This document shows positions 17,702 through 26,153 of a DNA stretch of 64,000 nucleotides, in pieces. The position numbers and the translations under genes are program-made. The stretch lies in NCBI RefSeq assembly GCF_004762045.1, contig NZ_SJOM01000007.1, positions 861,432-925,431 of the forward strand, given 5' to 3'. The notes below the pieces were generated by a model that saw only the letters and a program-made list of their open reading frames with translations, searched no databases and was not told where the DNA came from. The stretch is from Mycobacterium sp. DL99 (GTDB lineage Bacteria; Actinomycetota; Actinomycetes; Mycobacteriales; Mycobacteriaceae). How positions within the stretch are numbered: position 1 is the first letter of the stretch; each line of letters opens with the position of its first letter.

Positions 17702-18910
17702 ATGACCGACATCCCATCTGTCCGGATCCCGGCTGCGCTGCCCGAGGGCGTCAGCCAGGCCACCATCGGTGTGCGCGGCGGTCTGCTGCGGTCGGAGTTC
17801 GAGGAAACCGCCGAGGCGATGTACCTGACCTCGGGCTACGTCTACGAGACCGCCGCTGCGGCCGAGAAGGCGTTCACCGGCGAGATCGACCGCTTCGTGT
17901 ATTCGCGCTACGGCAACCCGACCATCTCGATGTTCGAGGAGCGCTTGCGCCTGATCGAGGGTGCACCCGCGTGCTTCGCCACTGCCACCGGCATGGCGGC
18001 GGTATTCACCGCGTTGGGGGCGTTGTTGGGGGCCGGCGACCGCCTGGTGGCCGCCCGCAGCCTGTTCGGGTCGTGCTTCGTGGTGTGTAGCGAGATCCTG
18101 CCGCGTTGGGGCGTGGAGACGGTGTTCGTCGACGGTGACGACCTCTCGCAGTGGGAAGAGGCACTGTCGGTCCCGACCCAGGCGGTCTTCTTCGAGACGC
18201 CGTCCAACCCGATGCAGTCCCTGGTGGATATCGCCGCGGTGTCCGAGCTGGCGCATGCTGCCGGCGCAAAGGTGGTGCTGGACAACGTCTTTGCCACTCC
18301 GCTTCTGCAGCAGGGCATGCCGCTCGGTGCGGATGTGGTGGTGTACTCCGGCACCAAGCACATCGACGGTCAGGGCCGGGTGCTCGGCGGGGCGATCCTC
18401 GGTGACAAGGAGTTCATCGACGGTCCGGTGCAGAAGCTCATGCGTCACACCGGCCCGGCGATCAGCGCCTTCAATGCCTGGACGTTGCTGAAAGGCCTTG
18501 AGACGCTTGCGGTCCGGGTGGATTACTCGAACCGTTCGGCGCACATTGTGGCTGAGTTCCTGGAGTCCAAGGCCGGCGTGAACTGGGTGAAATACCCGTT
18601 CCTGGAGTCGCATCCGCAGTACGACCTGGCCCAGCGGCAGATGCGCGGCGGCGGCACCGTGGTCACCTTCGAGCTGGACGGCGGCAAGGACCGCGCCTTC
18701 GAGGTGCTCGACAAGCTGCGCGTCATCGACATCTCCAACAACCTGGGCGATGCCAAGTCCCTGATCACCCATCCGGCCACCACCACACACCGGGCCATGG
18801 GCCCGGAGGGGCGCGCGGCCATCGGGCTCGGCGACGGCGTGGTCCGCATCTCCGTCGGTCTGGAAGGCACCGAGGACCTGATCGCCGACCTGGACCAGGC
18901 GCTGGGCTAG
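17702..18910 (+). CDS. metZ: O-succinylhomoserine sulfhydrylase
   Basis: PLP enzyme of the Cys/Met gamma family that forms homocysteine from O-succinylhomoserine (or related ester) and sulfide. The 402-residue protein is close to the M. tuberculosis MetZ length. Visible landmarks are YSRYGNPTISMFEERL (phosphate and neighbouring-subunit contacts), ETPSNPMQSLVDIAAV, the PLP-lysine motif VVVYSGTKHIDGQGRVLGG with Lys219, and the C-terminal ATTTHRAMGPEGRAAIGLGDGVVRISVGLE substrate-binding segment. It follows the rhodanese gene by 7 bp in the same operon. Confidence 0.96.
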   Translation: MTDIPSVRIPAALPEGVSQATIGVRGGLLRSEFEETAEAMYLTSGYVYETAAAAEKAFTGEIDRFVYSRYGNPTISMFEERLRLIEGAPACFATATGMAAVFTALGALLGAGDRLVAARSLFGSCFVVCSEILPRWGVETVFVDGDDLSQWEEALSVPTQAVFFETPSNPMQSLVDIAAVSELAHAAGAKVVLDNVFATPLLQQGMPLGADVVVYSGTKHIDGQGRVLGGAILGDKEFIDGPVQKLMRHTGPAISAFNAWTLLKGLETLAVRVDYSNRSAHIVAEFLESKAGVNWVKYPFLESHPQYDLAQRQMRGGGTVVTFELDGGKDRAFEVLDKLRVIDISNNLGDAKSLITHPATTTHRAMGPEGRAAIGLGDGVVRISVGLEGTEDLIADLDQALG

Positions 18911-18913
18911 CCC

Positions 18914-19327
18914 GTGTCACGCGGATCCGACGAGAAGAAGGCCCGCCGCCGCAAGCGGCAGGCCGTCCGGAGTGTGAACCGGGTGTCGGCGGAGTCCGTC
19001 GACGAACTGGCGGACATCCCCGACGCTGTGGTCGCCGATCTGGCCGAGTTCGACGAGCGAATCACGCAGCGCGGCTGGGAGTTCGACGAGGAACAGTCGG
19101 ACGACGACTACGCCGTGTGGTTCTACGAGCCGTCCGGGGCTCAGGTCCAGGACGGCCTCGCGGTGACCTCACTGTGGCTGGATGCGGCCGAGGACGGCGA
19201 GATCGTGCGGGTGGTGTTCGTCGGCAGCGTCGAGCGCTACGAATTCACCCATGAGGAATTGCTCGACGGCGCCCTCGATGTGATCGAGGGCTACCGTCAC
19301 GGAGCCGAGCTGCCGACCTTCGGCTAG
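18914..19327 (+). CDS. Conserved hypothetical acidic protein
   Basis: A 137-residue soluble protein with a basic N-terminus (DEKKARRRKRQAVRSVNR) followed by a strongly acidic body (EFDEEQSDDDYAVWFYEPSGA...). No signal peptide, membrane segment or catalytic motif is recognised. The GTG start is 3 bp after the metZ stop, indicating co-transcription. Its last 4 bp overlap the convergent SDR gene. The basic head/acidic body arrangement suggests a nucleic-acid or protein-interaction role, but that is speculation. Confidence 0.72.
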   Translation: MSRGSDEKKARRRKRQAVRSVNRVSAESVDELADIPDAVVADLAEFDERITQRGWEFDEEQSDDDYAVWFYEPSGAQVQDGLAVTSLWLDAAEDGEIVRVVFVGSVERYEFTHEELLDGALDVIEGYRHGAELPTFG

Positions 19328-20187
19328 GTCTTCCCGTCGGAGTCGATGACGCCCCGGGCTGACTGGGCCCGGTCCTCGTAGCTCTTGCGCTTGGCGGCGT
19401 CGAACTCAAGGAACACGCTGTCCAGGCCCAGCTTCTTGTTCATCCAGCGCCGGCCCTTGGGCGGCAGCATCTGGGCGGCCTGCGCGGTGAAACGCAGGGG
19501 CGGCGGCACCGACACGTGGGTCTTCGGCTTGTCGAGCGTCTTGATGATCGCGGCGGCGATGTCCTCGGGCTCGACCGGCTTGATCGCCCCGCTGGACTTG
19601 GTGCCCGCGATCAGATCGGTATTGGTGAACGGCGGCATGACCACCGACACGTCCACTCCGTGCGGGGCCATTTCGTCGGCCAGCGCGGTGGTCAGTCCGA
19701 CCACGGCGTACTTCGCGCCGACGTAGACCACCTGGCCGGGCAGGGGGATCAGTCCCGACAGCGACGCGATGTTGATCACGTGGCCGCTGCGGCGCTTCAC
19801 CATCTCGGGCAATGCCAACTGGCAACCGGTGAGCACGCCGTAGACGTTGACCTCGATGGATGACCGGATCGCCTGCTCGGACTGCTCCAGGAACGGGCCG
19901 ATCGGCATGACGCCGGCGTTGTTGATCAGCACATCGATGTGCCCGCCGCCGTCGGTGCGGGCCTTGTCCAGGAACGTCGCGAACGATTCGCGGTCGGTGA
20001 CGTCGAGCGGGTAGCCGGACACCGGGCCGAGCTTGCCCAACTCGACGACAGCCGCCTCCTGAAGCGCCACGTCACGGTCGCCGATCACGACGCGGGCGCC
20101 CCGGGCCAGCAGGGCCTTGGCAGTGGCGTAACCGATGCCGCGCGCGGCGCCGGTGATCGCGATGGTCTTGCCCCTGATGTTGTCCAT
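19324..20187 (-). CDS. Short-chain dehydrogenase/reductase
   Basis: A 287-residue classical SDR: dinucleotide motif [13 protein letters not shown] (TGxxxGxG), the Asp-containing VVIGDRD strand favouring [12 protein letters not shown], catalytic Ser in NIASLSG and the YVGAK catalytic Tyr/Lys pair. The C-terminal 60 residues form a basic extension common to mycobacterial lipid-active SDRs. Substrate unknown. ATG 20187 (MDNIRGKT) is used; the frame extends upstream but would run through the palindrome at 20195-20214. It is divergent from a methyltransferase gene with that palindrome in the shared promoter. Confidence 0.92.
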   Translation of the reverse strand: MDNIRGKTIAITGAARGIGYATAKALLARGARVVIGDRDVALQEAAVVELGKLGPVSGYPLDVTDRESFATFLDKARTDGGGHIDVLINNAGVMPIGPFLEQSEQAIRSSIEVNVYGVLTGCQLALPEMVKRRSGHVINIASLSGLIPLPGQVVYVGAKYAVVGLTTALADEMAPHGVDVSVVMPPFTNTDLIAGTKSSGAIKPVEPEDIAAAIIKTLDKPKTHVSVPPPLRFTAQAAQMLPPKGRRWMNKKLGLDSVFLEFDAAKRKSYEDRAQSARGVIDSDGKT

Positions 20188-20194
20188 GGCGGCG

Positions 20195-20214
20195 AACTTT
20201 ACACGTGTCAAGTT
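20195..20214. promoter_or_regulatory. TetR-type operator-like palindrome between SDR and methyltransferase genes
   Basis: A 20-bp near-perfect palindrome with core ACACGTGT (20201-20208) flanked by AACTT and AAGTT arms; only one symmetric base pair breaks the dyad. It lies 8 bp upstream of the SDR start and 47 bp upstream of the methyltransferase start, so one bound dimer could control both. Length and symmetry are typical of TetR-family sites. No TetR gene is adjacent. Confidence 0.6.
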
Positions 20215-20260
20215 TTGCGCGGAAGGGGGTGGCCGAGGCCGCGTAGTCTGGGCGGGCGTG

Positions 20261-21340
20261 ATGGTGAATGGCACTGACCAGCAGGCAGTTACCGAGACGG
20301 TTGAAGACTTCTCCGAACGGATGACCTCGGCGATCGACAGCGCGGGCCTGGTCCTGCTGATGAGCCTCGGCCATCAGACCGGGCTGTTCGACGCGATGGC
20401 GAACCTGCCGTCGGCAACCAGCGCCGAGATCGCCGACGCAGCCGGCCTCGACGAACGCTACGTCCGTGAATGGCTCGGCGGGATGGCCGCGGCGCGGGTG
20501 GTCGACTACGACGCGGAGTCCTCGACGTATCGGTTGCCCGGTCACCGTGCCGCGGCGCTGACGCGCGACGCCGGCCTGGGCAATCTGGCGCGCCTGGCCC
20601 AGTACGTCCCGCTGATGTGCGAAGTCGAACAGAAGATCCTCGGCTGCTTCCGCGACGGGGGCGGTCTGAGCTATGACGACTATCCGCGCTTCCACACCGT
20701 GATGGCCGAACGCAGTGGAGAGGTTTTCGACGCCGCCCTGCTCAGTTCCGTGCTGCCATTGGTCGATGGCCTTCCGCGACGGCTCGAGAGCGGAATCGAC
20801 GTCGCCGATTTCGGATGTGGCAGTGGGTACGCGATCGGCCTGATGGCCCGGGCCTATCCGGCCAGCCGATTCACCGGTATCGACTTCTCGGCGGAAGCGG
20901 TCGGCACCGGGGCCGCCGATGCGGCGCAACGTGGTTTGACCAATGTCTCGTTCCTGCCTGCCGACCTGGCCGACCTGGACCAGACCGCGGCGTACGACCT
21001 CGTCACCGCCTTCGACGCGATCCACGACCAGGCGCAGCCGGCTCGGGTACTGGAGAACATCCATCGCTCCCTGCGGCCGGGGGGAGTCCTGGTGATGGCC
21101 GACATCAAGGCTTCCAGCCGGCTGGAGGACAACATCGGCGCCGCGATGAGCACGTATCGCTACGCGGTTTCGCTGACGCACTGCATGTCGGTCTCGCTCG
21201 GCCTGGGAGGCGCCGGGCTGGGGACGATGTGGGGCAGGCAGTTGGCCGTGTCGATGCTGACCGACGCTGGATTCACCGATGTGGAAGTCACCGAGATCGA
21301 GCAGGACCCGGCGAACTACTACTACCTCGCCAGGAAATGA
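20261..21340 (+). CDS. Class I SAM-dependent methyltransferase
   Basis: A 359-residue protein with an N-terminal winged-helix-like region ([41 protein letters not shown]) and a Rossmann methyltransferase domain starting [17 protein letters not shown] (motif I), [20 protein letters not shown] (motif IV) and [11 protein letters not shown]. The architecture resembles small-molecule O/N-methyltransferases rather than rRNA enzymes; the substrate is not predictable. GTG 20258, ATG 20261 and GTG 20264 are all possible starts. Probably co-regulated with the divergent SDR through the palindrome at 20195-20214. Confidence 0.9.
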   Translation: MVNGTDQQAVTETVEDFSERMTSAIDSAGLVLLMSLGHQTGLFDAMANLPSATSAEIADAAGLDERYVREWLGGMAAARVVDYDAESSTYRLPGHRAAALTRDAGLGNLARLAQYVPLMCEVEQKILGCFRDGGGLSYDDYPRFHTVMAERSGEVFDAALLSSVLPLVDGLPRRLESGIDVADFGCGSGYAIGLMARAYPASRFTGIDFSAEAVGTGAADAAQRGLTNVSFLPADLADLDQTAAYDLVTAFDAIHDQAQPARVLENIHRSLRPGGVLVMADIKASSRLEDNIGAAMSTYRYAVSLTHCMSVSLGLGGAGLGTMWGRQLAVSMLTDAGFTDVEVTEIEQDPANYYYLARK

Positions 21341-21445
21341 GCGGCTCGGCAGGGTTTTGTTCAGGCTGAGCCTGTGGGCATATCCCGGCCGGCACTGTGC
21401 GTTGAAGCAGGCGTGAATGTCGGAACGGTGGTTAAGTCAGCCCCC

Positions 21446-21946
21446 GTGAGTGGTGTGCGGTTTGCCGCGGTCGGCCTGGATGATCCACTGGCCGCCCCGC
21501 TGCTGGCCGAGTTGTCGGTGGAGTACTCGGGGCGCTACGGCGGAACACCCGAACAGATGATGGTTTGGCTGCGCGGGAAGTCCGCCGACGAGTTCGCCCC
21601 GCCCGGCGGTGGCCTGTACATCGGGGTGCTCGACGGCGTGCCGGTGACCGGCGGGGCATTCACCCGATTCGACGCCGACACCGCCGAGCTCAAACGCATC
21701 TGGACCGACAGTCGCTATCGGCAGCGGGGATACGCCAGGGTGCTGCTGGCCCACCTCGAAAGCGAGATCGCCGCACGCGGGTACCGGCGGGTCTATCTGA
21801 CGACGGGTCACCTCCAGCCCGAGGCTGAAGCGCTCTACGACTCGGCGGGCTACCGCCGGCTGATCGCCCCGATGCCGGCTGAGGGGGAGGGGGCGGTCTG
21901 TCCGATCGCCTTCGAGAAGGAGCTGTCGAGGGAGGACGGCACATGA
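21446..21946 (+). CDS. GNAT-family N-acetyltransferase
   Basis: A protein of about 166 residues with the GNAT core: RIWTDSRYRQRGYARVLLAHLESEIAARGYRRVYLTTG contains the acetyl-CoA pyrophosphate loop RQRGYA and helix, and YDSAGYRRL is the C-terminal aromatic segment. Acetyl acceptor unknown. The start is uncertain: GTG 21446 is adopted, but upstream in-frame starts (as far as 21374) cannot be excluded and no strong ribosome site is seen. It overlaps the luciferase-like gene by 4 bp (ATGA), implying coupled translation. Confidence 0.85.
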   Translation: MSGVRFAAVGLDDPLAAPLLAELSVEYSGRYGGTPEQMMVWLRGKSADEFAPPGGGLYIGVLDGVPVTGGAFTRFDADTAELKRIWTDSRYRQRGYARVLLAHLESEIAARGYRRVYLTTGHLQPEAEALYDSAGYRRLIAPMPAEGEGAVCPIAFEKELSREDGT

Positions 21947-23040
21947 CGGTGCCGCTATCGATTCTCGACCTGGCTCCCATCAGTGCCGGCAGCGACGCGG
22001 TGACCGCACTGCGCAATACCGTCGACCTGGCTCAGCGCGCCGAACAGTGGGGCTTTCAACGGTATTGGGTCGCCGAGCATCATTTCGTATCGGTGGCCAG
22101 CTCGTCACCCGCCGTTCTGGTGGGGCAGATCGCCGCGGCCACCGAACGGATCAGGGTCGGCACCGCCGCCGTGCAACTCGGCCACACGACCGCCGTCGCC
22201 GTGGTGGAGAGCTTCGGCACACTGACCGCGTTCCATCCCGGCCGGATCGATCTGGGGGTGGGCCGCTCGGGGCAGAAACGCGCCGAAGCGGTGCGGGACA
22301 AACCCCGTGAGCCACGGCCGCCGAGGGAGTGGCACGAGGTCGACGGAGTGGTGGTCCCGGCTCCGTACGATGTCAGCGCGCTGATGCGGGACCCGCAGGT
22401 GCGGTCCCGGATGGCGGTGTTGCAGCAACCCGAAGCCGTCACACCGGATTTCGCCGAACAGCTGGATGACATCCTGGCCATGCTCGCCGGCCGCTACGAG
22501 CTGGGCACAGCCGTGCCCGGCGCCGGCGCCGGCCTGACCCCGTGGGTGTTCGGCAGCAGCAAGGGACAGAGCGCCCGCGTCGCCGCCGCGCGTGGGCTGC
22601 CGTTCGTGGCGAGTTATCACATCACCCCGGCCACCGCGCTGGAGGCAATCGAGGTGTACCGCAACGGATTCACCCCGTCGGAGTACCTGTCCGAGCCGTA
22701 CGTGGCGGTATCGGCCGACGTGGTGGTGGCCGAGGATGAAGCCACCGCGCGGTATCTGGCGTCCAGCTACGGCCACTGGGTGTACTCGATCCGGGCCGGC
22801 GGCGGCGCGATTCCCTACCCGGATCCGGCCGACTGCGGACCGCTGTCCGACGAACAGCTGGAGGTGGTCCGGGACCGTACCGCAACGCAATTCGTCGGAG
22901 ACCCCGATCAGGTGGCCGCGCGGCTGGCGGCCCTCCAACGGGTGAGCGGGGCGGACGAACTCGTCATCACCTCGGTGACGCACCGGCACGAGGACCGTTT
23001 GCGCTCCCACCGGCTGATAGCGCAGCGGTGGGGCGGTTAG
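21943..23040 (+). CDS. LLM-class flavin-dependent oxidoreductase (luciferase-like)
   Basis: A 365-residue TIM-barrel flavoprotein of the bacterial-luciferase superfamily. Segments typical of the family are LAQRAEQWGFQRYWVAEHHF, IAAATERIRVGTAAVQLGHTTAVAVVESFGTLTAFHPGRIDLGVGRSG and a C-terminal FVGDPDQVAARLAALQRVSGADELVIT. The HPGRIDLGVGRSG loop binds flavin phosphate in FMN-dependent members; F420 cannot be excluded in a mycobacterium. Substrate unknown. Coupled to the GNAT gene upstream. Confidence 0.92.
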   Translation: MTVPLSILDLAPISAGSDAVTALRNTVDLAQRAEQWGFQRYWVAEHHFVSVASSSPAVLVGQIAAATERIRVGTAAVQLGHTTAVAVVESFGTLTAFHPGRIDLGVGRSGQKRAEAVRDKPREPRPPREWHEVDGVVVPAPYDVSALMRDPQVRSRMAVLQQPEAVTPDFAEQLDDILAMLAGRYELGTAVPGAGAGLTPWVFGSSKGQSARVAAARGLPFVASYHITPATALEAIEVYRNGFTPSEYLSEPYVAVSADVVVAEDEATARYLASSYGHWVYSIRAGGGAIPYPDPADCGPLSDEQLEVVRDRTATQFVGDPDQVAARLAALQRVSGADELVITSVTHRHEDRLRSHRLIAQRWGG

Positions 23041-23058
23041 CGGCTAGGCTGGCCTGCG

Positions 23059-23361
23059 ATGCCGAGTCTGCAGGTAATCGTGGGATCGCTGCTGCTGGCA
23101 GCGGCTGCGGTGGTGTTCGCGACCGGGGTGGCTTTGCGGCTGTTCATCGGTCGTCGGGCGGACTCGGCGGAATCACAACGACGGATGCACGCTTTTCGCC
23201 GGACTACGTTTGCCAAGGTGCTGTTCGGGTCGGTGTACGACGACGAGGTGTTCGACCCAGACGAGCTCGATCAGTTGGTCCTGATGCCGACGATCGTGCT
23301 GGCCTGCGGCCTGTGCCTGACCGGGTTCTTCCTGCTGGGGTACCGCATCTTGCAGCACTAG
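23059..23361 (+). CDS. Small conserved membrane protein
   Basis: A 100-residue protein with two predicted helices: residues about 5-30 (VIVGSLLLAAAAVVFATGVALRLF) and about 76-96 (IVLACGLCLTGFFLLGYRI), separated by a polar loop containing an acidic stretch YDDEVFDPDELD. No known domain. The ATG lies 18 bp after the luciferase-like gene. Its stop codon overlaps the convergent MBL hydrolase by 4 bp. Probably a real mycobacterial gene because it fills the gap exactly, but function is unknown. Confidence 0.65.
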   Translation: MPSLQVIVGSLLLAAAAVVFATGVALRLFIGRRADSAESQRRMHAFRRTTFAKVLFGSVYDDEVFDPDELDQLVLMPTIVLACGLCLTGFFLLGYRILQH

Positions 23362-24092
23362 GCGTGCCGGGCCGCCGCGGCGGAGGCGGCGTCGGCGATC
23401 GATCCGCGCCACAGCGGGCCGTGTCCGGGCAGCATCACCTCGGCATCGACTGCCGCCAGCGTCTTCAGGCTGGTCAGGCAGCCCTCCTCGTCGTGGTTGA
23501 ACAGGGCCGGCAGCAGCGTCGGGCCGGTGTGCCGCAGCAGGGGATGTCCGGTGACCAGGGCGTCGCCGCTGACCAGAACCCCGTCGACGATGAAGGAACA
23601 GTGTCCGCCGGTGTGCCCCGGGGTGGGAACCGGCACCGGATTGCCCGGGAGATCTTCGTTGTCGGTCAGCGCCCGCGCGGTCGGGATGCCGGCGTGGTTC
23701 ATCCCGCCCTTGGCGGTGATGGTGGCCGCCCACTTCAGCCAGCGGGGCTGCCAGATGTTGCGCACCACATCGGCCGGCGCGGCCTGCTCGAGATACTCAC
23801 GCTTGGTGTGCCCGAGCTCGGTGGAATGGCAAAAGACCGGTGTGCCATGGTTTTTCGCCAGCCAGATGGCGGTTCCGAAGTGGTCGATGTGGGCGTGGGT
23901 CAGCAGGACGGCGGCGATGTCGTCGACCGTGAACCCCAGTTGGCGGACCGAGCCGATGACGTCCTCGCGCTGCCCCGGGAACCCCGCGTCGATCAGCATG
24001 ACCCGGTTTCCGTCGGTCACCAGCGTCCAGTTGACCAAGTCGGTTTGTGCGAAGTGCACATGCTCGGTGATCGCGGTCAGGGCTGCTGCCAT
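23358..24092 (-). CDS. MBL-fold metallo-hydrolase (Rv0406c-like)
   Basis: A 244-residue metallo-beta-lactamase-fold protein. The metal motif is LLTHAHIDHFGTAIW (HxHxDH), with later ligands in VPTPGHTGGHCSFIVDG (His), VLVSGDALV (Asp) and VMLPGHGPLW (His). The fold acts on glyoxalase-, lactonase- or quorum-type substrates; which is unknown. It is divergent from fgd with a 34-bp intergenic gap, the arrangement recalled for Rv0406c-Rv0407. Confidence 0.92.
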   Translation of the reverse strand: MAAALTAITEHVHFAQTDLVNWTLVTDGNRVMLIDAGFPGQREDVIGSVRQLGFTVDDIAAVLLTHAHIDHFGTAIWLAKNHGTPVFCHSTELGHTKREYLEQAAPADVVRNIWQPRWLKWAATITAKGGMNHAGIPTARALTDNEDLPGNPVPVPTPGHTGGHCSFIVDGVLVSGDALVTGHPLLRHTGPTLLPALFNHDEEGCLTSLKTLAAVDAEVMLPGHGPLWRGSIADAASAAAARHA

Positions 24093-24126
24093 GTCGCGAG
24101 TTTAGGCGTAGGAGTAGAAACGAACC

Positions 24127-25137
24127 GTGGCTGAACTGAAACTGGGATACAAGGCATCGGCGGAGCAGTTTGCCCCGCGTGAACTCGTCGAGCTGGCAGT
24201 GCTGGCCGAAGCGGCGGGAATGGACAGTGCGACGGTCAGCGACCATTTCCAGCCCTGGCGCCACGAGGGCGGGCACGCACCGTTCTCACTGGCCTGGATG
24301 ACGGCGGTGGGCGAGCGGACCGAGCGGCTGGTGCTGGGCACATCGGTGCTCACGCCCACGTTCCGGTACAACCCGGCGGTGATCGCGCAGGCGTTCGCGA
24401 CCATGGGCTGCCTGTACCCGGGCCGGATCTTCCTCGGGGTGGGCACCGGTGAGGCGCTCAACGAGATCGCCACCGGCTACATCGGGGAGTGGCCGGAGTT
24501 CAAGGAGCGTTTCGCGCGGCTGCGCGAGTCGGTGAAGCTCATGCGCGAGCTGTGGGTGGGTGACCGCGTCGATTTCGACGGCGAGTACTACAAGCTCAAG
24601 GGCGCCTCGATCTACGACGTGCCCGAGGGCGGCATCCCGGTGTACATCGCCGCGGGCGGGCCGGTGGTGGCCAAGTACGCGGGCCGCGCGGGTGACGGCT
24701 TCATCTGCACCTCCGGCAAGGGTGCGGAGCTGTACAAGGACAAGCTCATCCCCGCCGTGAAGGAAGGCGCCGAGGCCGCCGGGCGCAATGCCGAGAACAT
24801 CGACCGGATGATCGAGATCAAGATCTCCTACGATCCCGACCCCAAGCTGGCCCTGGAGAACACCCGATTCTGGGCGCCGCTGTCGCTGACGCCCGAGCAG
24901 AAGCACTCGATCGAGGACCCGATCGAGATGGAGAAGGCCGCCGACGCCCTGCCCATCGAGCAGGTCGCCAAGCGTTGGATCGTCGCGTCGGATCCCGACG
25001 AGGCGGTCGAGAAGGTGGGCCAGTACGTCGAGTGGGGCCTGAACCACCTGGTGTTCCACGCGCCCGGGCACGATCAGCGCCGGTTCCTCGACCTGTTCAA
25101 GAAGGACCTGGAGCCCCGGCTGCGCAAGCTGGGCTGA
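24127..25137 (+). CDS. fgd: F420-dependent glucose-6-phosphate dehydrogenase
   Basis: Oxidises glucose 6-phosphate to 6-phosphogluconolactone while reducing coenzyme F420; it is the main source of F420H2 in mycobacteria and is needed for activation of nitroimidazole prodrugs. The 336-residue length equals M. tuberculosis Fgd1. SDHFQPW places Asp39, His40 and Trp44 at the published active-site positions; [12 protein letters not shown] supplies the F420/phosphate-binding loop and the catalytic Glu. Starts at GTG 24127 with an AGGAG element about 12 nt upstream. Confidence 0.97.
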   Translation: MAELKLGYKASAEQFAPRELVELAVLAEAAGMDSATVSDHFQPWRHEGGHAPFSLAWMTAVGERTERLVLGTSVLTPTFRYNPAVIAQAFATMGCLYPGRIFLGVGTGEALNEIATGYIGEWPEFKERFARLRESVKLMRELWVGDRVDFDGEYYKLKGASIYDVPEGGIPVYIAAGGPVVAKYAGRAGDGFICTSGKGAELYKDKLIPAVKEGAEAAGRNAENIDRMIEIKISYDPDPKLALENTRFWAPLSLTPEQKHSIEDPIEMEKAADALPIEQVAKRWIVASDPDEAVEKVGQYVEWGLNHLVFHAPGHDQRRFLDLFKKDLEPRLRKLG

Positions 25138-25147
25138 GTTGGGCGGC

Positions 25148-25909
25148 TCAGGCGCTGCTCACTGAGCGCTGCACCGCGCCGACCGCGCCATGGCTCGTCG
25201 CTGTGAGCCGGACCCGGTCGGCGCGGAACAGGTCGGAGGCGTACTCGAATGGCTCGCCACTGCTGTCGCGCGTGATGCGCGTGATCGCCAATAGTGGCTT
25301 GCGTTGGGCGATGCCGAGCCATTGCGCCTCGCGAGGGCTGGCGCTGACCACTTCGATGGTCTCGGTGGTGACAGCGGGCGTCAGGCCGTACCGCACCCGC
25401 ACCAACTCATAGAGCGAACCGCCGAGCGGTTGTTCCAGCAGGTCCTCCATGCGCTCGGCCACGAAGCAGGACAGGTCCACCGACAGCGGCACACCGTCGG
25501 CGTAGCGCAACCGACGGACCGTGAATATCTCTGCGCCATCGGCGATTTCGAGCGCACGCGACTCCACCTGGGTGGCCGGTCTGCGATCGGTCGCCAGGAC
25601 CCGGGTGGCGCTGCTGTGACCGCTGCTGCGCAGCCGGGCAGGAAGCCCGGCCAACTCCGCTGCGTTGCGTTCCACGACGTCGGCCCGCACGAACGTGCCG
25701 CCGTTGCGCCCGGTCCGGCGCTCCAGCACACCGGCCTGGCTCAACGGCAGCAGCGCGCTGCGCAGGGTGGATCGCGACACCGCGAAGCTCTCCGCCATCT
25801 CACGCTCGGTGCCCAGTCGCGAGCCGGGGCGCAGGGTGCCCAGGGCCAACATGGACAGGATGCGTCGACGCACGTCCTCGGCGACGGGGCCGCCGGATGT
25901 CAGGGACAT
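25148..25909 (-). CDS. GntR/HutC-family transcriptional regulator with UTRA domain
   Basis: A 253-residue repressor-type regulator. The N-terminal wHTH (EDVRRRILSMLALGTLRPGSRLGTEREMAESFAVSRSTLRSALLPLSQAGVLERRTGRNGGTFV) is GntR class. The C-terminal effector domain (ADGAEIFTVRRLRYADGVPLSVDLSCF... PLLAITRITRDSSGEPFEYASDLFRADR) is UTRA, as in HutC/DasR proteins. ATG 25909 (MSLTSGG) is adopted. It is divergent from an amino-acid permease and aminotransferase pair, which it most likely controls. GACCAAA repeats at 25922, 25945 and 26110 in the 244-bp shared region resemble half-sites of HutC-type operators. Confidence 0.9.
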   Translation of the reverse strand: MSLTSGGPVAEDVRRRILSMLALGTLRPGSRLGTEREMAESFAVSRSTLRSALLPLSQAGVLERRTGRNGGTFVRADVVERNAAELAGLPARLRSSGHSSATRVLATDRRPATQVESRALEIADGAEIFTVRRLRYADGVPLSVDLSCFVAERMEDLLEQPLGGSLYELVRVRYGLTPAVTTETIEVVSASPREAQWLGIAQRKPLLAITRITRDSSGEPFEYASDLFRADRVRLTATSHGAVGAVQRSVSSA

Positions 25910-26153
25910 GTTCCGAGTGTGGACCAAATCGACGCCCGAGAGCAGACCAAAACCCACCGATTAACCTGCTCGTTGCACGACTCCCAGGTTCGAAACATAA
26001 CGGCAACAAAGCGCTTGACCCGCAACAAGTTTCGAGTTGCCCGATGATCTGGGCGGGATAACAATGTGCTGCGTCGCACTACAAAGCCGTCGTCGACACC
26101 AAACAATCAGACCAAATAGTGGTCCGAAAACCGTCCTTCAGTTAGGACCCGCA
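25910..26153. other. Divergent promoter region between GntR regulator and permease
   Basis: This 244-bp gene-free region is AT-richer than its neighbours. It holds three GACCAAA copies (25922-25928, 25945-25951, 26110-26116), a candidate -35 TTGCCC (26037-26042) with a TAACAAT-like -10 (26059-26065), and a TTGACC at 26015-26020. The permease ribosome site AGGA lies 7 nt before ATG 26154. Promoter calls are by eye only. Confidence 0.4.
26110..26124. promoter_or_regulatory. GntR/HutC-like inverted repeat upstream of the permease
   Basis: GACCA (26110-26114) and TGGTC (26120-26124) form a perfect 5-bp inverted repeat around AATAG, 29 bp upstream of the permease ATG. The half-site GACCA is shared with single copies near the GntR start. 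HutC/DasR operators use TGGTCT/AGACCA half-sites, so this is a plausible operator of the adjacent regulator. Confidence 0.5.
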
